Notes under the pieces: generated by a model
What the model saw: the letters and a program-made list of their open reading frames with translations, nothing else
What the model was told of the DNA's origin: nothing
The model's database searches: none
Position numbers and translations under genes: made by a program
Assembly (NCBI GenBank): GCA_934426285.1
Contig: CAKRYE010000034.1
Coordinates: forward strand, 1-19,920
Direction of reading: 5' to 3'
From: an uncultured Blautia sp.
GTDB taxonomy: Bacteria; Bacillota; Clostridia; Lachnospirales; Lachnospiraceae
Length of the DNA stretch: 19,920 nt
Shown: positions 7,589 to 15,620 of the stretch, one piece after another
Layout of the letters: each line of letters begins with the position of its first letter
Numbering within the stretch: position 1 is the first letter of the stretch

Positions 7589-8293
7589 TCAGATTCCCAA
7601 CGCAATTTCCATCATCTTATTAAAGGATGTCTGTCTGGCTTCTGCTGAAATGGCCTCATCTCTGAAAATATGGTCAGAGATAGTCAGAATTCCCAGAGCC
7701 TGCTTTCCTGCTCTCGCTGCATTCATGAACAATGCTGCACACTCCATCTCCGCGCAAAGAACTCCCATTTTCCTCCATGCAGCAGATGAATCCGGATCAT
7801 CACTGTAAAATACATCAGATGAAACTACAGATCCTACATGAACCGGAGTTCCCTGCTCTTTGGCAACCTCTACTGCTTTTGCCACCAATTCATAGCTTGC
7901 AGTAGGAGCAAAAGTTCCCGGCAGTTTGTACTGGCTTCCATAATTGGAATCCGTGCATGCACTCATGGCAATCACTACATCCATCACATTTACATCATCC
8001 TGCAGAGCTCCCGCAGAGCCAATACGGATAATCTGCTCCACATCATAAAAATTGTACAGCTCATAGCTGTAAATACCCATAGACGGCATACCCATACCGC
8101 CTCCCATTACAGAAACCTGCTGTCCCTTATAAGTTCCGGTATATCCAAACATATTTCTCACGGTGTTAAAGCACACCGGATTCTCCAGATAAGTTTCTGC
8201 AATAAACTTCGCACGAAGAGGATCTCCCGGCATCAGAACCTTTTTTGCAATATCACCTTTTTTTGCAGTATTGTGTGGTGTTGGAATAGACAT
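7589..8293 (-). CDS. deoD: Purine nucleoside phosphorylase, DeoD type
   Basis: DeoD splits purine (deoxy)ribonucleosides with phosphate into free base and (deoxy)ribose 1-phosphate; the hexameric bacterial type accepts adenosine as well as inosine and guanosine. The 234-residue protein opens MSIPTPHN (His7 reaches the neighbouring active site). It has the phosphate-binding MPGDPLRAK (Gly23, Arg27) and IIRIGSAG (Arg90), the ribose-binding AEMECAAL (Glu184), and ISDH with the proton donor Asp207. TAAAGGAGG sits 8 nt before the ATG. It lies 98 bp after an MTA/SAH-deaminase-like gene and 32 bp before the metalloregulator gene. With guaD nearby it can feed guanine from guanosine directly into deamination. 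Confidence 0.96.
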   Translation of the reverse strand: MSIPTPHNTAKKGDIAKKVLMPGDPLRAKFIAETYLENPVCFNTVRNMFGYTGTYKGQQVSVMGGGMGMPSMGIYSYELYNFYDVEQIIRIGSAGALQDDVNVMDVVIAMSACTDSNYGSQYKLPGTFAPTASYELVAKAVEVAKEQGTPVHVGSVVSSDVFYSDDPDSSAAWRKMGVLCAEMECAALFMNAARAGKQALGILTISDHIFRDEAISAEARQTSFNKMMEIALGI

Positions 8294-8351
8294 AATATTT
8301 CCTCCTTTAGTTTATTTTTATCACATTATTTCTGGTCAACATACTAATTAT

Positions 8352-8380
8352 ATTTTACCGCATTTTACCCAATCTTACAA
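8352..8380 (-). promoter_or_regulatory. Possible internal promoter before deoD
   Basis: Minus-strand TTGTAA (8380-8375), 17 nt, TAAAAT (8357-8352), about 58 nt before the deoD ATG. The 98-bp gap here contains no terminator-like hairpin, so deoD may be read both from this site and through from the deaminase gene. Support is a single match in A/T-rich DNA. Confidence 0.35.
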
Positions 8381-8391
8381 ACATAATTTTG

Positions 8392-9696
8392 TCAATACGC
8401 AACCTGTGCTTTTCCTTTTCCGCGCTCCAGCAGAGCCTTCTGCAGCCGAACAGCCTCCTGTGTCAGCGTCTCTGTATCTATTTTCAGCTTTCCGTTATAT
8501 TTCAGGAATTCCCCGGCAACCATTGTATATTTTACATTCTGACTGTTACTGCTGTAGAGAATGGCTGAAATCGGGCTGTAGAATGGAAAAGTATCCGGCT
8601 GATAAAGATCCCAGATCACCAGATCTGCAGGAGCCCCTTCCTTCAGTCTGCCGCTTCCAAAAGGAAAAGCCTGATGGCTTGCCATAAGATGCTGCCATAT
8701 TTCTGTTGCTGTATAAGCTGCAGAATTTCTCTCCTGATATTTTCCCATCAGGCCAAACAACCTTGCCTGTTCCACAGGATTTAACGTGTTTGAACTTGCC
8801 GCTCCGTCTGTACCAAAGCCATAATTCAGCTGTTTATAATAATCGAAGAATCCACCCTTACCGGAAGCCAGCTTCATATAGGTTTTTGGACAGAAAGCAA
8901 ACCAGGTATCATCCCGCAGGTATTTCAGATCCTCTTCCTCGATCCAGAGTCCATGACCAATCAGTACCTTACAGTCAAACCCCCCTGCCTCATAGAGAAT
9001 CCCAAAAGGAGTCAGCCCTGTCTCTTCTCTGGCCTTCTCCACCTGCACATCTTCCTCTGATACATGGAGATGGATAGGCAGATCCAGTTCCTTTGCCACA
9101 TCAATGATCTCTTTCAGCGTAGGTGAGGGACAGGTATAATTGGCATGAGGTCCCATATGGAAAGAAATCCTGTCTGAATCATTTCTGTGTTCCTGGATAA
9201 ACGCTTTTACCTGTGCCAGACGCTCATGGAAATCAGGTGTCATCCCAAACAAGGTAGGCGCCAGGTCTCCCCTGATCCCCGTCTCCTTTACAGCCTTCAG
9301 CACCTGTTCTTCTCCAAAATAATGATCTGCAAAAACAGTTACGCCATTATTGATCATTTCTGCGATTCCCATCAGGGTTCCCACATAAATATCCTCATCT
9401 GTCATCTTGCTCTCATAAGGCCATATCATTTCATTGAACCAGGCATCTGCTGTAACATCCTCCGCAATTCCCTTAAAGATATTCATGGCAGTATGGGTAT
9501 GCAGATTTGCCAGTCCCGGACTGACATAATATTTACTGCAATCAATTGTCTCATCTGCATGAATGGATTCTGTATCCTCTGCTGCAGGCAGAATTTTCAG
9601 GATTTTCCCTTCCTGCACATATACATTCTGATTCAAAATGCAATTTGCTTCTTCATCCAAAAGCCCTGCATTTTTTAATAAAATTGTTTTCTTCAT
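8392..9696 (-). CDS. Amidohydrolase, MTA/SAH-deaminase-like
   Basis: A 434-residue metal-dependent deaminase of the amidohydrolase superfamily. The order of motifs is LANLHTHTAM (metal ligands His66 and His68), HLHVSEED (His211, Glu214), LIGHGLW (His248) and GFGTDGAASSN (Asp297). The KGIAEDVTADAWFNEMIWP stretch after the first motif and the GTLMGIAEM..NGVTVFADHYF segment are typical of the 5'-methylthioadenosine / S-adenosylhomocysteine deaminase group. These act on adenosine-type compounds to give inosine-type products. The neighbour deoD could phosphorolyse those. Exact substrate (MTA, SAH, adenosine or another aminopurine) is not fixed by sequence. Start ATG 9696 follows an AAAGGATG site; it is divergent from the PfkB kinase gene. 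Confidence 0.85.
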   Translation of the reverse strand: MKKTILLKNAGLLDEEANCILNQNVYVQEGKILKILPAAEDTESIHADETIDCSKYYVSPGLANLHTHTAMNIFKGIAEDVTADAWFNEMIWPYESKMTDEDIYVGTLMGIAEMINNGVTVFADHYFGEEQVLKAVKETGIRGDLAPTLFGMTPDFHERLAQVKAFIQEHRNDSDRISFHMGPHANYTCPSPTLKEIIDVAKELDLPIHLHVSEEDVQVEKAREETGLTPFGILYEAGGFDCKVLIGHGLWIEEEDLKYLRDDTWFAFCPKTYMKLASGKGGFFDYYKQLNYGFGTDGAASSNTLNPVEQARLFGLMGKYQERNSAAYTATEIWQHLMASHQAFPFGSGRLKEGAPADLVIWDLYQPDTFPFYSPISAILYSSNSQNVKYTMVAGEFLKYNGKLKIDTETLTQEAVRLQKALLERGKGKAQVAY

Positions 9697-9717
9697 GATG
9701 AAATCATCCTTTCTATA

Positions 9718-9746
9718 TTGCCAGTAAACCCTGATTGTGATAGCAT
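9718..9746 (+). promoter_or_regulatory. Possible promoter of the PfkB-family kinase gene
   Basis: TTGCCA (9718-9723), 17 nt, TAGCAT (9741-9746); the -10 is weak. The 107-bp divergent gap also holds a small dyad TTCTC-7-GAGAA (about 9748-9764) that could be an operator. No convincing opposite promoter for the deaminase gene was found. Confidence 0.3.
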
Positions 9747-9803
9747 ATTCTCCGTAAGTGAGAAGAAAATATTTTTAATTTTGACCACTTTAAAGGAGCT
9801 ATC

Positions 9804-10703
9804 ATGAAAAAAGTACTGATTATCGGATCTACTGTTGTAGATATTATTGTAAACCTTGTGGATTCTTTACCCAAAACAGGAGAAGATGTCCACATCCGCA
9901 GCCAGCACATGTCCCTGGGTGGATGTGCCTATAATGTCTCGGACTCTGTCCGCCATTTCCAGGTTCCCTATATTCTCTTTTCCCCTGTAGGACAGGGAGT
10001 ATATGGTCACTTTGTCAGGGAAGAACTGAAGAAACGCGGGATTTCAAGCCCCATTCCCTCCCCTGATGCAGAGAATGGATGCTGCTACTGTTTCGTAGAA
10101 AAAAGCGGGGAACGAAGTTTTGTCTCCTACCATGGCGCGGAATATCTTTTTGAAAAAAGCTGGTTTGACCTGATAGATGTGTCTGAAATTGATTCTGTAT
10201 ATATCTGCGGTCTGGAGATTGAAGAAAAAACCGGCATCAACATTGTTGAATTTCTGGAAAAAAATCCCCAGCTCACTGTATTCTTTGCCCCCGGTCCAAG
10301 ACTTACAGTCATTGATCCTGCACTTACAGAGCGAATCTATAAGCTCTCTCCTGTCCTCCACCTTAATGAAACAGAAGCCCTGGAGGTAAGCGGTGAAACA
10401 GAAATCAGCAAAGCAGGTGCTTATTTATACCAGAAAACCCACAACACGGTAATCATCACCCTTGGTGAAAAAGGCTGCTATTATTATAACGGAAAAAAGG
10501 AAGAGATCATTGCTCCCATTCCTGCCATTCAGGCAGATACCATCGGAGCCGGAGATTCCCATATCGGGTCTGTGATCGCCTGTCTGAAAAAAGGAGACAG
10601 CATCCCAGTTGCCATATCCAAGGCCAACCGCGTTTCTTCTGCTGTGGTTGCCACATCTTCCGCGCTTCTGCCGGATGAAGACTTCCGGAAACTGAATATT
10701 TAG
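9804..10703 (+). CDS. PfkB-family sugar or nucleoside kinase
   Basis: A 299-residue ribokinase-fold protein. The N-terminal signature is GGCAYNVSDSVRHF (residues 39-52), corresponding to the GGxxxN substrate-binding region. The C-terminal signature is DTIGAGDSHIGS (245-256), with the anion hole GAG and catalytic base Asp251. The lid strand (VVDIIVNLVDSLPKTGEDVHI) is present. Members phosphorylate ribose, fructose, nucleosides or pseudouridine with ATP. Motifs alone do not give the substrate, but flanking deaminase, phosphorylase and nucleoside transporter genes favour a nucleoside or ribose. AAAGGAG lies 6 nt before the ATG. It is a single gene, divergent from the deaminase, followed by its own terminator. 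Confidence 0.88.
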   Translation: MKKVLIIGSTVVDIIVNLVDSLPKTGEDVHIRSQHMSLGGCAYNVSDSVRHFQVPYILFSPVGQGVYGHFVREELKKRGISSPIPSPDAENGCCYCFVEKSGERSFVSYHGAEYLFEKSWFDLIDVSEIDSVYICGLEIEEKTGINIVEFLEKNPQLTVFFAPGPRLTVIDPALTERIYKLSPVLHLNETEALEVSGETEISKAGAYLYQKTHNTVIITLGEKGCYYYNGKKEEIIAPIPAIQADTIGAGDSHIGSVIACLKKGDSIPVAISKANRVSSAVVATSSALLPDEDFRKLNI

Positions 10704-10717
10704 AGCTCAATACACAT

Positions 10718-10759
10718 CAGGCAGAGTCCGCGATCCGCAGCTCTGCCTGTAATTTTTTA
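10718..10759 (+). terminator. Terminator of the PfkB-family kinase gene
   Basis: CAGGCAGAG (10718-10726) pairs with CTCTGCCTG (10741-10749), followed by TAATTTTTTAT. On the opposite strand no T-run follows the stem, so it is a weaker stop for the convergent ABC operon ending at 10799. Confidence 0.85.
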
Positions 10760-10798
10760 TAACCTATTGTAACTGCAGATATAGCAGACAGCTACCTT

Positions 10799-11719
10799 CT
10801 ATTTTCCACTGAGGCGTTCTTTTTTCTTCTTCTGTCCATAATAATAAACTCCCAGTCCTACCAGAGTCGTAAGATATGGCACCATCAGAATAATCTCATA
10901 AGGCATCAGTGAAGTCAGCTGCATAACATTTGCAACTGCCTGGGCAAGACCAAAAAGTAAGGATACCAGGAAACCTCCAACAGGAGTATCACCACCCATA
11001 CTGGATGCAGCCAGTGCAATAAAGCCTCGTCCGCCGGACATATCTTTGGTAAACATATTCATATAACCGCCGGAAAGATAAAATCCTCCCATAGAAGCCA
11101 GTACACCACTAATGATCAGCGCAATATACTTAATCTTTCTGGAACTGATTCCTACAGATTCCGCTGCATTTTTATTCTCTCCTACTGCACGGATCGCCAG
11201 ACCAAGAGGAGTCTTATACAAAAACAGATGGAGCAGGATCACAGCCAGAATCGCAAGCCAGGTCAGTATATTCTGTCCGGAAAGTACACTTCCGATAAAA
11301 GGAATTTTCTCAATCAGAGGCAGGGTGACCGTAGGTGCCGATACACTTCGGATTGAGGAAGAAACGCCTCTGTCTCCGGAAAAAGCAACCATGATCAGAA
11401 CCGTACCGCCTGTTGCCGTCAGGTTAATGGCAATTGCTGCCAGGATTTCATCCGTCTTCAGATTCAGGATAAAGAATGCCAGGATCATGCCAATCAAACC
11501 GCCAATAACCATCGTGATCAGAAGTCCCAGCCACGCACTATGGGTAAGGGATGAAAAAATTACCCCAAACAACGCAGAGAACAACATAATGCCCTCAAGT
11601 GCCATGTTACAGATACCGGATTTGGCTGCAATCGCAGATGCCAGTGTGGCAAACAGAATCGGAGTTGCAGATCTTAAAATCGTAGAAAAGAAATCCGGTG
11701 ATAAAATTGCATTCCACAT
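10799..11719 (-). CDS. Nucleoside ABC transporter permease, NupQ type
   Basis: A 306-residue hydrophobic permease of the BPD_transp_2 group with eight or more membrane segments. The N-terminal stretch ATPILFATLASAIAAKSGICNMALEGIMLF and the cytoplasmic loop TPLGLAIRAVGENKNAAESVGI are characteristic of the short permease in BMP-type nucleoside importers. The loop probably contacts the ATPase. The protein ends in a very basic tail (GQKKKKERLSGK). The ATG follows the previous permease's stop by 2 nt, and its GAGGAGGTGG site lies inside that gene, so translation is coupled. It is the last gene of the five-gene operon. Confidence 0.92.
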   Translation of the reverse strand: MWNAILSPDFFSTILRSATPILFATLASAIAAKSGICNMALEGIMLFSALFGVIFSSLTHSAWLGLLITMVIGGLIGMILAFFILNLKTDEILAAIAINLTATGGTVLIMVAFSGDRGVSSSIRSVSAPTVTLPLIEKIPFIGSVLSGQNILTWLAILAVILLHLFLYKTPLGLAIRAVGENKNAAESVGISSRKIKYIALIISGVLASMGGFYLSGGYMNMFTKDMSGGRGFIALAASSMGGDTPVGGFLVSLLFGLAQAVANVMQLTSLMPYEIILMVPYLTTLVGLGVYYYGQKKKKERLSGK

Positions 11720-11721
11720 AC

Positions 11722-12786
11722 TTATGCCACCTCCTCATCTTTCAGTGCTGCCTTTGCCTCTTTGGCAATGATCTTATGTTTATACTTACTCAAGAATTGT
11801 TCTGCCACAACCAGAAGAATGATAATACCCTGGGTGATCTGTACAATTTCCAGTGTTACATCTGTTCTCCGGGCCATAATGGAAGCACCGGTACGCAGAT
11901 AAGCAAGAAACAGTGCTGCAAAAGGTGTATACAGCGGATTTTTCTTTGCAAGGGTACAGATAATGATCGCATCCCATCCATATCCCAGAAGTGAAGTCCA
12001 TGTAAATCTGCTGTAAATCGGGCTGAGCATTTCCACTCCACCGCCAAGACCTGCCACAAAACCACCAAGGATCTGAGAAAGTACAATAACCTTTACGATA
12101 TTGACTCCTGAATATCTGGCAAATTCTTCATTCTCACCTGCCAGACGAAGTTCATATCCCATTTTGGTCCTGTACAGAAACAAATATCCAAGCACTGCCA
12201 CTGCAATGGCAATGATAAAGCCCAGATGTACACGGGTTCCCTGAATCAGCACCGGAAGCTCAGATGCTTCGCTCAGCTTATAGGAAGCAGCACTTGCCTT
12301 TGGATCTCCGATCACATTGTTAAGCATATAGTTTCCAAAATACAGCGCAATGTAGTTGATCATCAGAGAGGATACCATCTCAGATGCTGTAGTCGTAATC
12401 TTCATAATAGCAGGGATCACAGTAAATAAAGCACCTGCCAGACCAGCGCAGACCAGAGCTGCAAAAGGAGATACAAAACCTGCCGTCACTTTAATGGCAA
12501 TACAGGAAGCGATCAGACCTCCGATATGAAAAGCACCCTCGCCAGCCAGGTTGATCTGGTTTGCAGAAAACATAATACATACGCCGGTTCCCGTAAAGAT
12601 CAGCGGAATCATGGATTCCACCACATTACCCATACTCCGCTTATTAGTCAGCGGACCAATAAGCAAATATTTAATAGCCTCCAGCGGCTGATCACTTACC
12701 ATGAAGATAATTACAAAAGAAATGGCAAGCGCGATCAGAACTGACAAGATCGTTCTGATAATATCAAATCTTTTTGCACTATTCAT
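11722..12786 (-). CDS. Nucleoside ABC transporter permease, NupP type
   Basis: A 354-residue permease with about ten hydrophobic segments: the longer partner of the pair. Diagnostic stretches are IPLIFTGTGVCIMFSANQINLAGEGAFHIGG and the loop KMGYELRLAGENEEFARYSGV, the same coupling-loop type as in the next permease. Its first 8 nt overlap the end of the ATPase gene (ATGAATAG shares the stop codon region), and GGAGGG lies upstream, so the two are translationally coupled. Together the two permeases form the channel through the cytoplasmic membrane. Confidence 0.93.
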   Translation of the reverse strand: MNSAKRFDIIRTILSVLIALAISFVIIFMVSDQPLEAIKYLLIGPLTNKRSMGNVVESMIPLIFTGTGVCIMFSANQINLAGEGAFHIGGLIASCIAIKVTAGFVSPFAALVCAGLAGALFTVIPAIMKITTTASEMVSSLMINYIALYFGNYMLNNVIGDPKASAASYKLSEASELPVLIQGTRVHLGFIIAIAVAVLGYLFLYRTKMGYELRLAGENEEFARYSGVNIVKVIVLSQILGGFVAGLGGGVEMLSPIYSRFTWTSLLGYGWDAIIICTLAKKNPLYTPFAALFLAYLRTGASIMARRTDVTLEIVQITQGIIILLVVAEQFLSKYKHKIIAKEAKAALKDEEVA

Positions 12787-14332
12787 AAGTCACGCCCTCC
12801 AGTACATCATCATGCTTGATTCCCAGCATATGCTGTCCAAGCTCTTCCTCTGTCACTTTCTCCACATCTGTAAAGAAACCGGCAAATTTTCCTTTGTACA
12901 TAACTGCCAGCCTGTCACTGAGAGAAAAGATCTCTGTAAGGTCTGCCGAAATCAGGATGACTGCACAGCCTGCATCACGAAATTCCAGAAGTCTTTTGCG
13001 GATAAAAGCAGCCGCACCCACATCAATACCACGGGTTGGCTGGTTTGCAATAATAATATCCGGTCCTGTAGAAAACTCTCTGGCAACGATTACTTTCTGA
13101 ATATTTCCTCCGGAAAGCATACCCACATTCTGTTTTCTGGATTTACATTTCACCATATATTCTCTGATCAGCTCATCACTGCGTTTTTCAATTGCTTTTT
13201 TCTTTAAAAATAATCTGCCGGAATACGCTGTATTTTTGTACTGATTGGAAAACATGTTTTCCTGGATAGAAAGATTACCTGCACAGCCGGAAGTCATACG
13301 GTCTTCTGGAATATGGGCAAGCTTCAATGCCCTGATCCCTTCAATGGAAGTATTCGCAATATCCTCTCCCTTGATCTTTATCTCACCTTTGTATTTCTTG
13401 TTCAGACCGGTAAGGGTATCGATCAGCTCACTCTGTCCGTTTCCCTCTACACCGGCAATTCCCAGAATCTCTCCACCCTTTACGTCAAAGGAAAGATCAT
13501 CCACCTTCAGCACACCTTGGGAATTATGCACAGTAAGATTACGGACTTTTACGAATATATCATCAGTAAGATGCTGTTCATTCTTATCAAATGTCAGAGA
13601 TACCTCACGACCAACCATCAGTCTGGACATTTCCTGTGTAGTGATATCCTTCACCTCATAGGTTCCCATGCTTCGTCCGTTTCTCATAATAGTTGCACGG
13701 TCACAGATCTTTTTGATTTCATCAAGTTTATGAGAAATAAAAATAATCGTGTGCCCCTTATCCTTCAATTTCATAAGCTGGACAAAAAGCTCATCTGTTT
13801 CCTGCGGAGTAAGCACTGCCGTGGGTTCATCCAGAATCAAAATTTCTGCCCCTCTGTAAAGAGCTTTCAGAATTTCTACCTTCTGCTTAATACCTACCGG
13901 TATTTCCTCCACCTTCTGATTAACATCAAGGTCAAAATTATACTCCTCTGCAATATCCCGGGCAGCCTTTACAGCTTTATCCATATCAATAAACAAGCCT
14001 TTCTTCGGCGCAACACCCAGAATAATATTTTGTGCCACTGTCAGAGAGGGTACCAGCATAAAATGCTGATGTACCATTCCAATCCCCTTGCTGATAGCCT
14101 CCTGTGGAGATTTTATTGTTGTTTTCTGACCATTCAGAATAATATCACCCTGATCCGGTGCTTCCAGGCCAAAAAGCACCTTCATCAATGTACTTTTCCC
14201 GGCACCGTTTTCTCCCAGAAGTGCATGGATCTCTCCTTTTCGGAGCTCAAGGGATACATCTTCATTGGCAACCACACCATTTCCATAAATCTTCATAATG
14301 TGGCTCATCTGTAAAACCGTCTGATTATCCAA
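12779..14332 (-). CDS. Nucleoside ABC transporter ATPase with two ABC domains, NupO type
   Basis: About 517 residues with two nucleotide-binding domains in one chain. Domain 1 has Walker A GENGAGKST (40-48), a family-variant signature PVGIKQKVEI (145-154) and Walker B ILDEPT (166-171). Domain 2 has a degenerate Walker A GVEGNGQSEL (Lys replaced by Gln), LSGGNIQK (406-413), and NQPTRGID where the catalytic Glu is Gln. That asymmetry is normal for sugar/nucleoside importers of this class. Start is uncertain: I chose TTG at 14332, 6 nt after GAGGTG. A GTG at 14341 lies in that ribosome site and an ATG at 14308 lacks one. It energises uptake with the flanking permeases and binding protein. Confidence 0.92.
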   Translation of the reverse strand: MDNQTVLQMSHIMKIYGNGVVANEDVSLELRKGEIHALLGENGAGKSTLMKVLFGLEAPDQGDIILNGQKTTIKSPQEAISKGIGMVHQHFMLVPSLTVAQNIILGVAPKKGLFIDMDKAVKAARDIAEEYNFDLDVNQKVEEIPVGIKQKVEILKALYRGAEILILDEPTAVLTPQETDELFVQLMKLKDKGHTIIFISHKLDEIKKICDRATIMRNGRSMGTYEVKDITTQEMSRLMVGREVSLTFDKNEQHLTDDIFVKVRNLTVHNSQGVLKVDDLSFDVKGGEILGIAGVEGNGQSELIDTLTGLNKKYKGEIKIKGEDIANTSIEGIRALKLAHIPEDRMTSGCAGNLSIQENMFSNQYKNTAYSGRLFLKKKAIEKRSDELIREYMVKCKSRKQNVGMLSGGNIQKVIVAREFSTGPDIIIANQPTRGIDVGAAAFIRKRLLEFRDAGCAVILISADLTEIFSLSDRLAVMYKGKFAGFFTDVEKVTEEELGQHMLGIKHDDVLEGVTYE

Positions 14333-14381
14333 TCGACTCACCTCATCTCACATTAATGTTTATATTTCGGTTAAACACAGA

Positions 14382-14410
14382 GTGCGCATCATGCTTTACA
14401 TGATGCGCAC
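14382..14410 (-). promoter_or_regulatory. Intra-operon stem-loop between binding protein and ATPase genes
   Basis: GTGCGCATCATG (14382-14393) and CATGATGCGCAC (14399-14410) form a perfect 12-bp stem with a 5-nt loop. No T-run follows in the leftward direction, so it is more likely an mRNA-stabilising or partial attenuation hairpin than a full terminator. Such hairpins after binding-protein genes commonly raise the amount of binding protein relative to the membrane components. The structure is seen; the role is inference. Confidence 0.65.
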
Positions 14411-14469
14411 CTTTGCAATCCACATCTATACGGATGAACCGCTACTGTTCACTTTTTCTGTAGTAACGA

Positions 14470-15600
14470 TCAGCCTACTTTTGCAGAATCGATCAGAGCC
14501 TTGATATCATCCTCGCTCATTGCATCATCGCCAAGAGCTGTAGGAACTGTAATCTTTCCATCAATGATCTGCTGCTTCAGATCCTCAATCTTTGTACGGA
14601 TTTCTTCCGGAACAACTTCTTTATAGTGATCATCCTCTACCAGCTCTACACCACCGTCAGAAAGTCCCAGATACTCCAGAGTACCATATGGAAGCTCACC
14701 ATCCATATCCTCTTTGATGGCACGGATCAGGGAATTACCTACATTCTTCAATGCAGAGGTAGGAATATTAGCTGCGTAATCCGGCAGAACTGCTGCCTGG
14801 TCAGAGTCAACACCAAAAGCATATCTCTTTGCATCTACTGCTGCCTCGATCTGTCCAAGACCTGCACTTCCTGCTACGTTAAATCCAACGTCAGCACCAT
14901 TCTGATACTGAGTAAGAGCCATATCTTTTCCTGCTGCAGAGTCATAGAAGTTTCCTACATATGCCAGAGCCACCTGTGTATCAGGATCTACATCCTTTGC
15001 ACCCTGAATGTATCCAACCAGGAAGTCATTGATAACAGAGTTCTCCATACCACCCAGGAAACCAATGATCTTGTTGGATGGGTCGATCATGTCCAGAGAC
15101 TCATCTGTAGTCATCATAGCAGCCATAGCACCGATCAGATAAGATACCTCATTCTGTTTGTACATTACGTTATATACATTATCCTCTCCGCCTGCGCTGA
15201 AATCAAAGGCTTCGTCAAAGAAGATAAACTTCTGATCCGGATAATCATTTGCAGCATTTGTCAGTGCATCCAGCATCTGATAAGTTCCACAGATAATTAC
15301 ATCATAAGAACCATCATCACAGTAATCATACATGGTAGGCTCCCATTTTGCTTCATCAGCAGAAGTAGCACCCATCTGCTCAACCTTGAATGTAAACTTA
15401 TCATCGCCCAGTTCTTCCTGAAGTGCTTCCAGACCTGCATTTGCAGAATCATAGAAAGATTTGTCACCCAGAGTTCCGTTCAGGAGCAATGCTGCCTTAT
15501 ATGGTTCACCATCTTCCTTTGCCATAACCGGCACTGTTACCAGTCCTGTGGAAAGGATCATTGCTGCTGTAAGAGTTGCTGCTACTAATTTTTTCTTCAT
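14470..15600 (-). CDS. BMP-family nucleoside-binding protein of the ABC importer
   Basis: A 376-residue extracytoplasmic binding protein (BMP/PnrA/NupN group). It starts with a classic signal peptide: MKKK, hydrophobic core LVAATLTAAMILSTGLV, and cleavage likely after VMA (residue 27). The mature part has the family's AALLLNGTLGDKSFYDSANAGL opening, the DVIICGTYQMLDAL and KFIFFDEAFDFS strands, and NVAGSAGLGQIEAA, all typical of this nucleoside-binding group. Notably no lipobox cysteine is present; the first Cys is at residue 94. Most Gram-positive homologues are lipoproteins. AAAGGAGGAACTATAAT precedes the ATG at 15600; the open frame's extra 8 codons upstream are ignored. It sits second in the operon, 20 bp after the ADP-ribosylglycohydrolase-family gene. 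Confidence 0.92.
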   Translation of the reverse strand: MKKKLVAATLTAAMILSTGLVTVPVMAKEDGEPYKAALLLNGTLGDKSFYDSANAGLEALQEELGDDKFTFKVEQMGATSADEAKWEPTMYDYCDDGSYDVIICGTYQMLDALTNAANDYPDQKFIFFDEAFDFSAGGEDNVYNVMYKQNEVSYLIGAMAAMMTTDESLDMIDPSNKIIGFLGGMENSVINDFLVGYIQGAKDVDPDTQVALAYVGNFYDSAAGKDMALTQYQNGADVGFNVAGSAGLGQIEAAVDAKRYAFGVDSDQAAVLPDYAANIPTSALKNVGNSLIRAIKEDMDGELPYGTLEYLGLSDGGVELVEDDHYKEVVPEEIRTKIEDLKQQIIDGKITVPTALGDDAMSEDDIKALIDSAKVG

Positions 15601-15620
15601 ATTATAGTTCCTCCTTTTTC

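Noticed and set aside
10718..10749. Terminator of the leftward nucleoside ABC operon
   Set aside because: The stem is good but the leftward strand has no T-run after it; it clearly serves the rightward kinase gene.
13313..15588. Long open frames on the plus strand (up to about 330 codons) opposite the ABC ATPase and binding protein genes
   Set aside because: They lie exactly antisense to well-supported genes, are rich in Cys, His, Ile and Leu without family motifs, and have no ribosome binding sites. They are reading-frame shadows.
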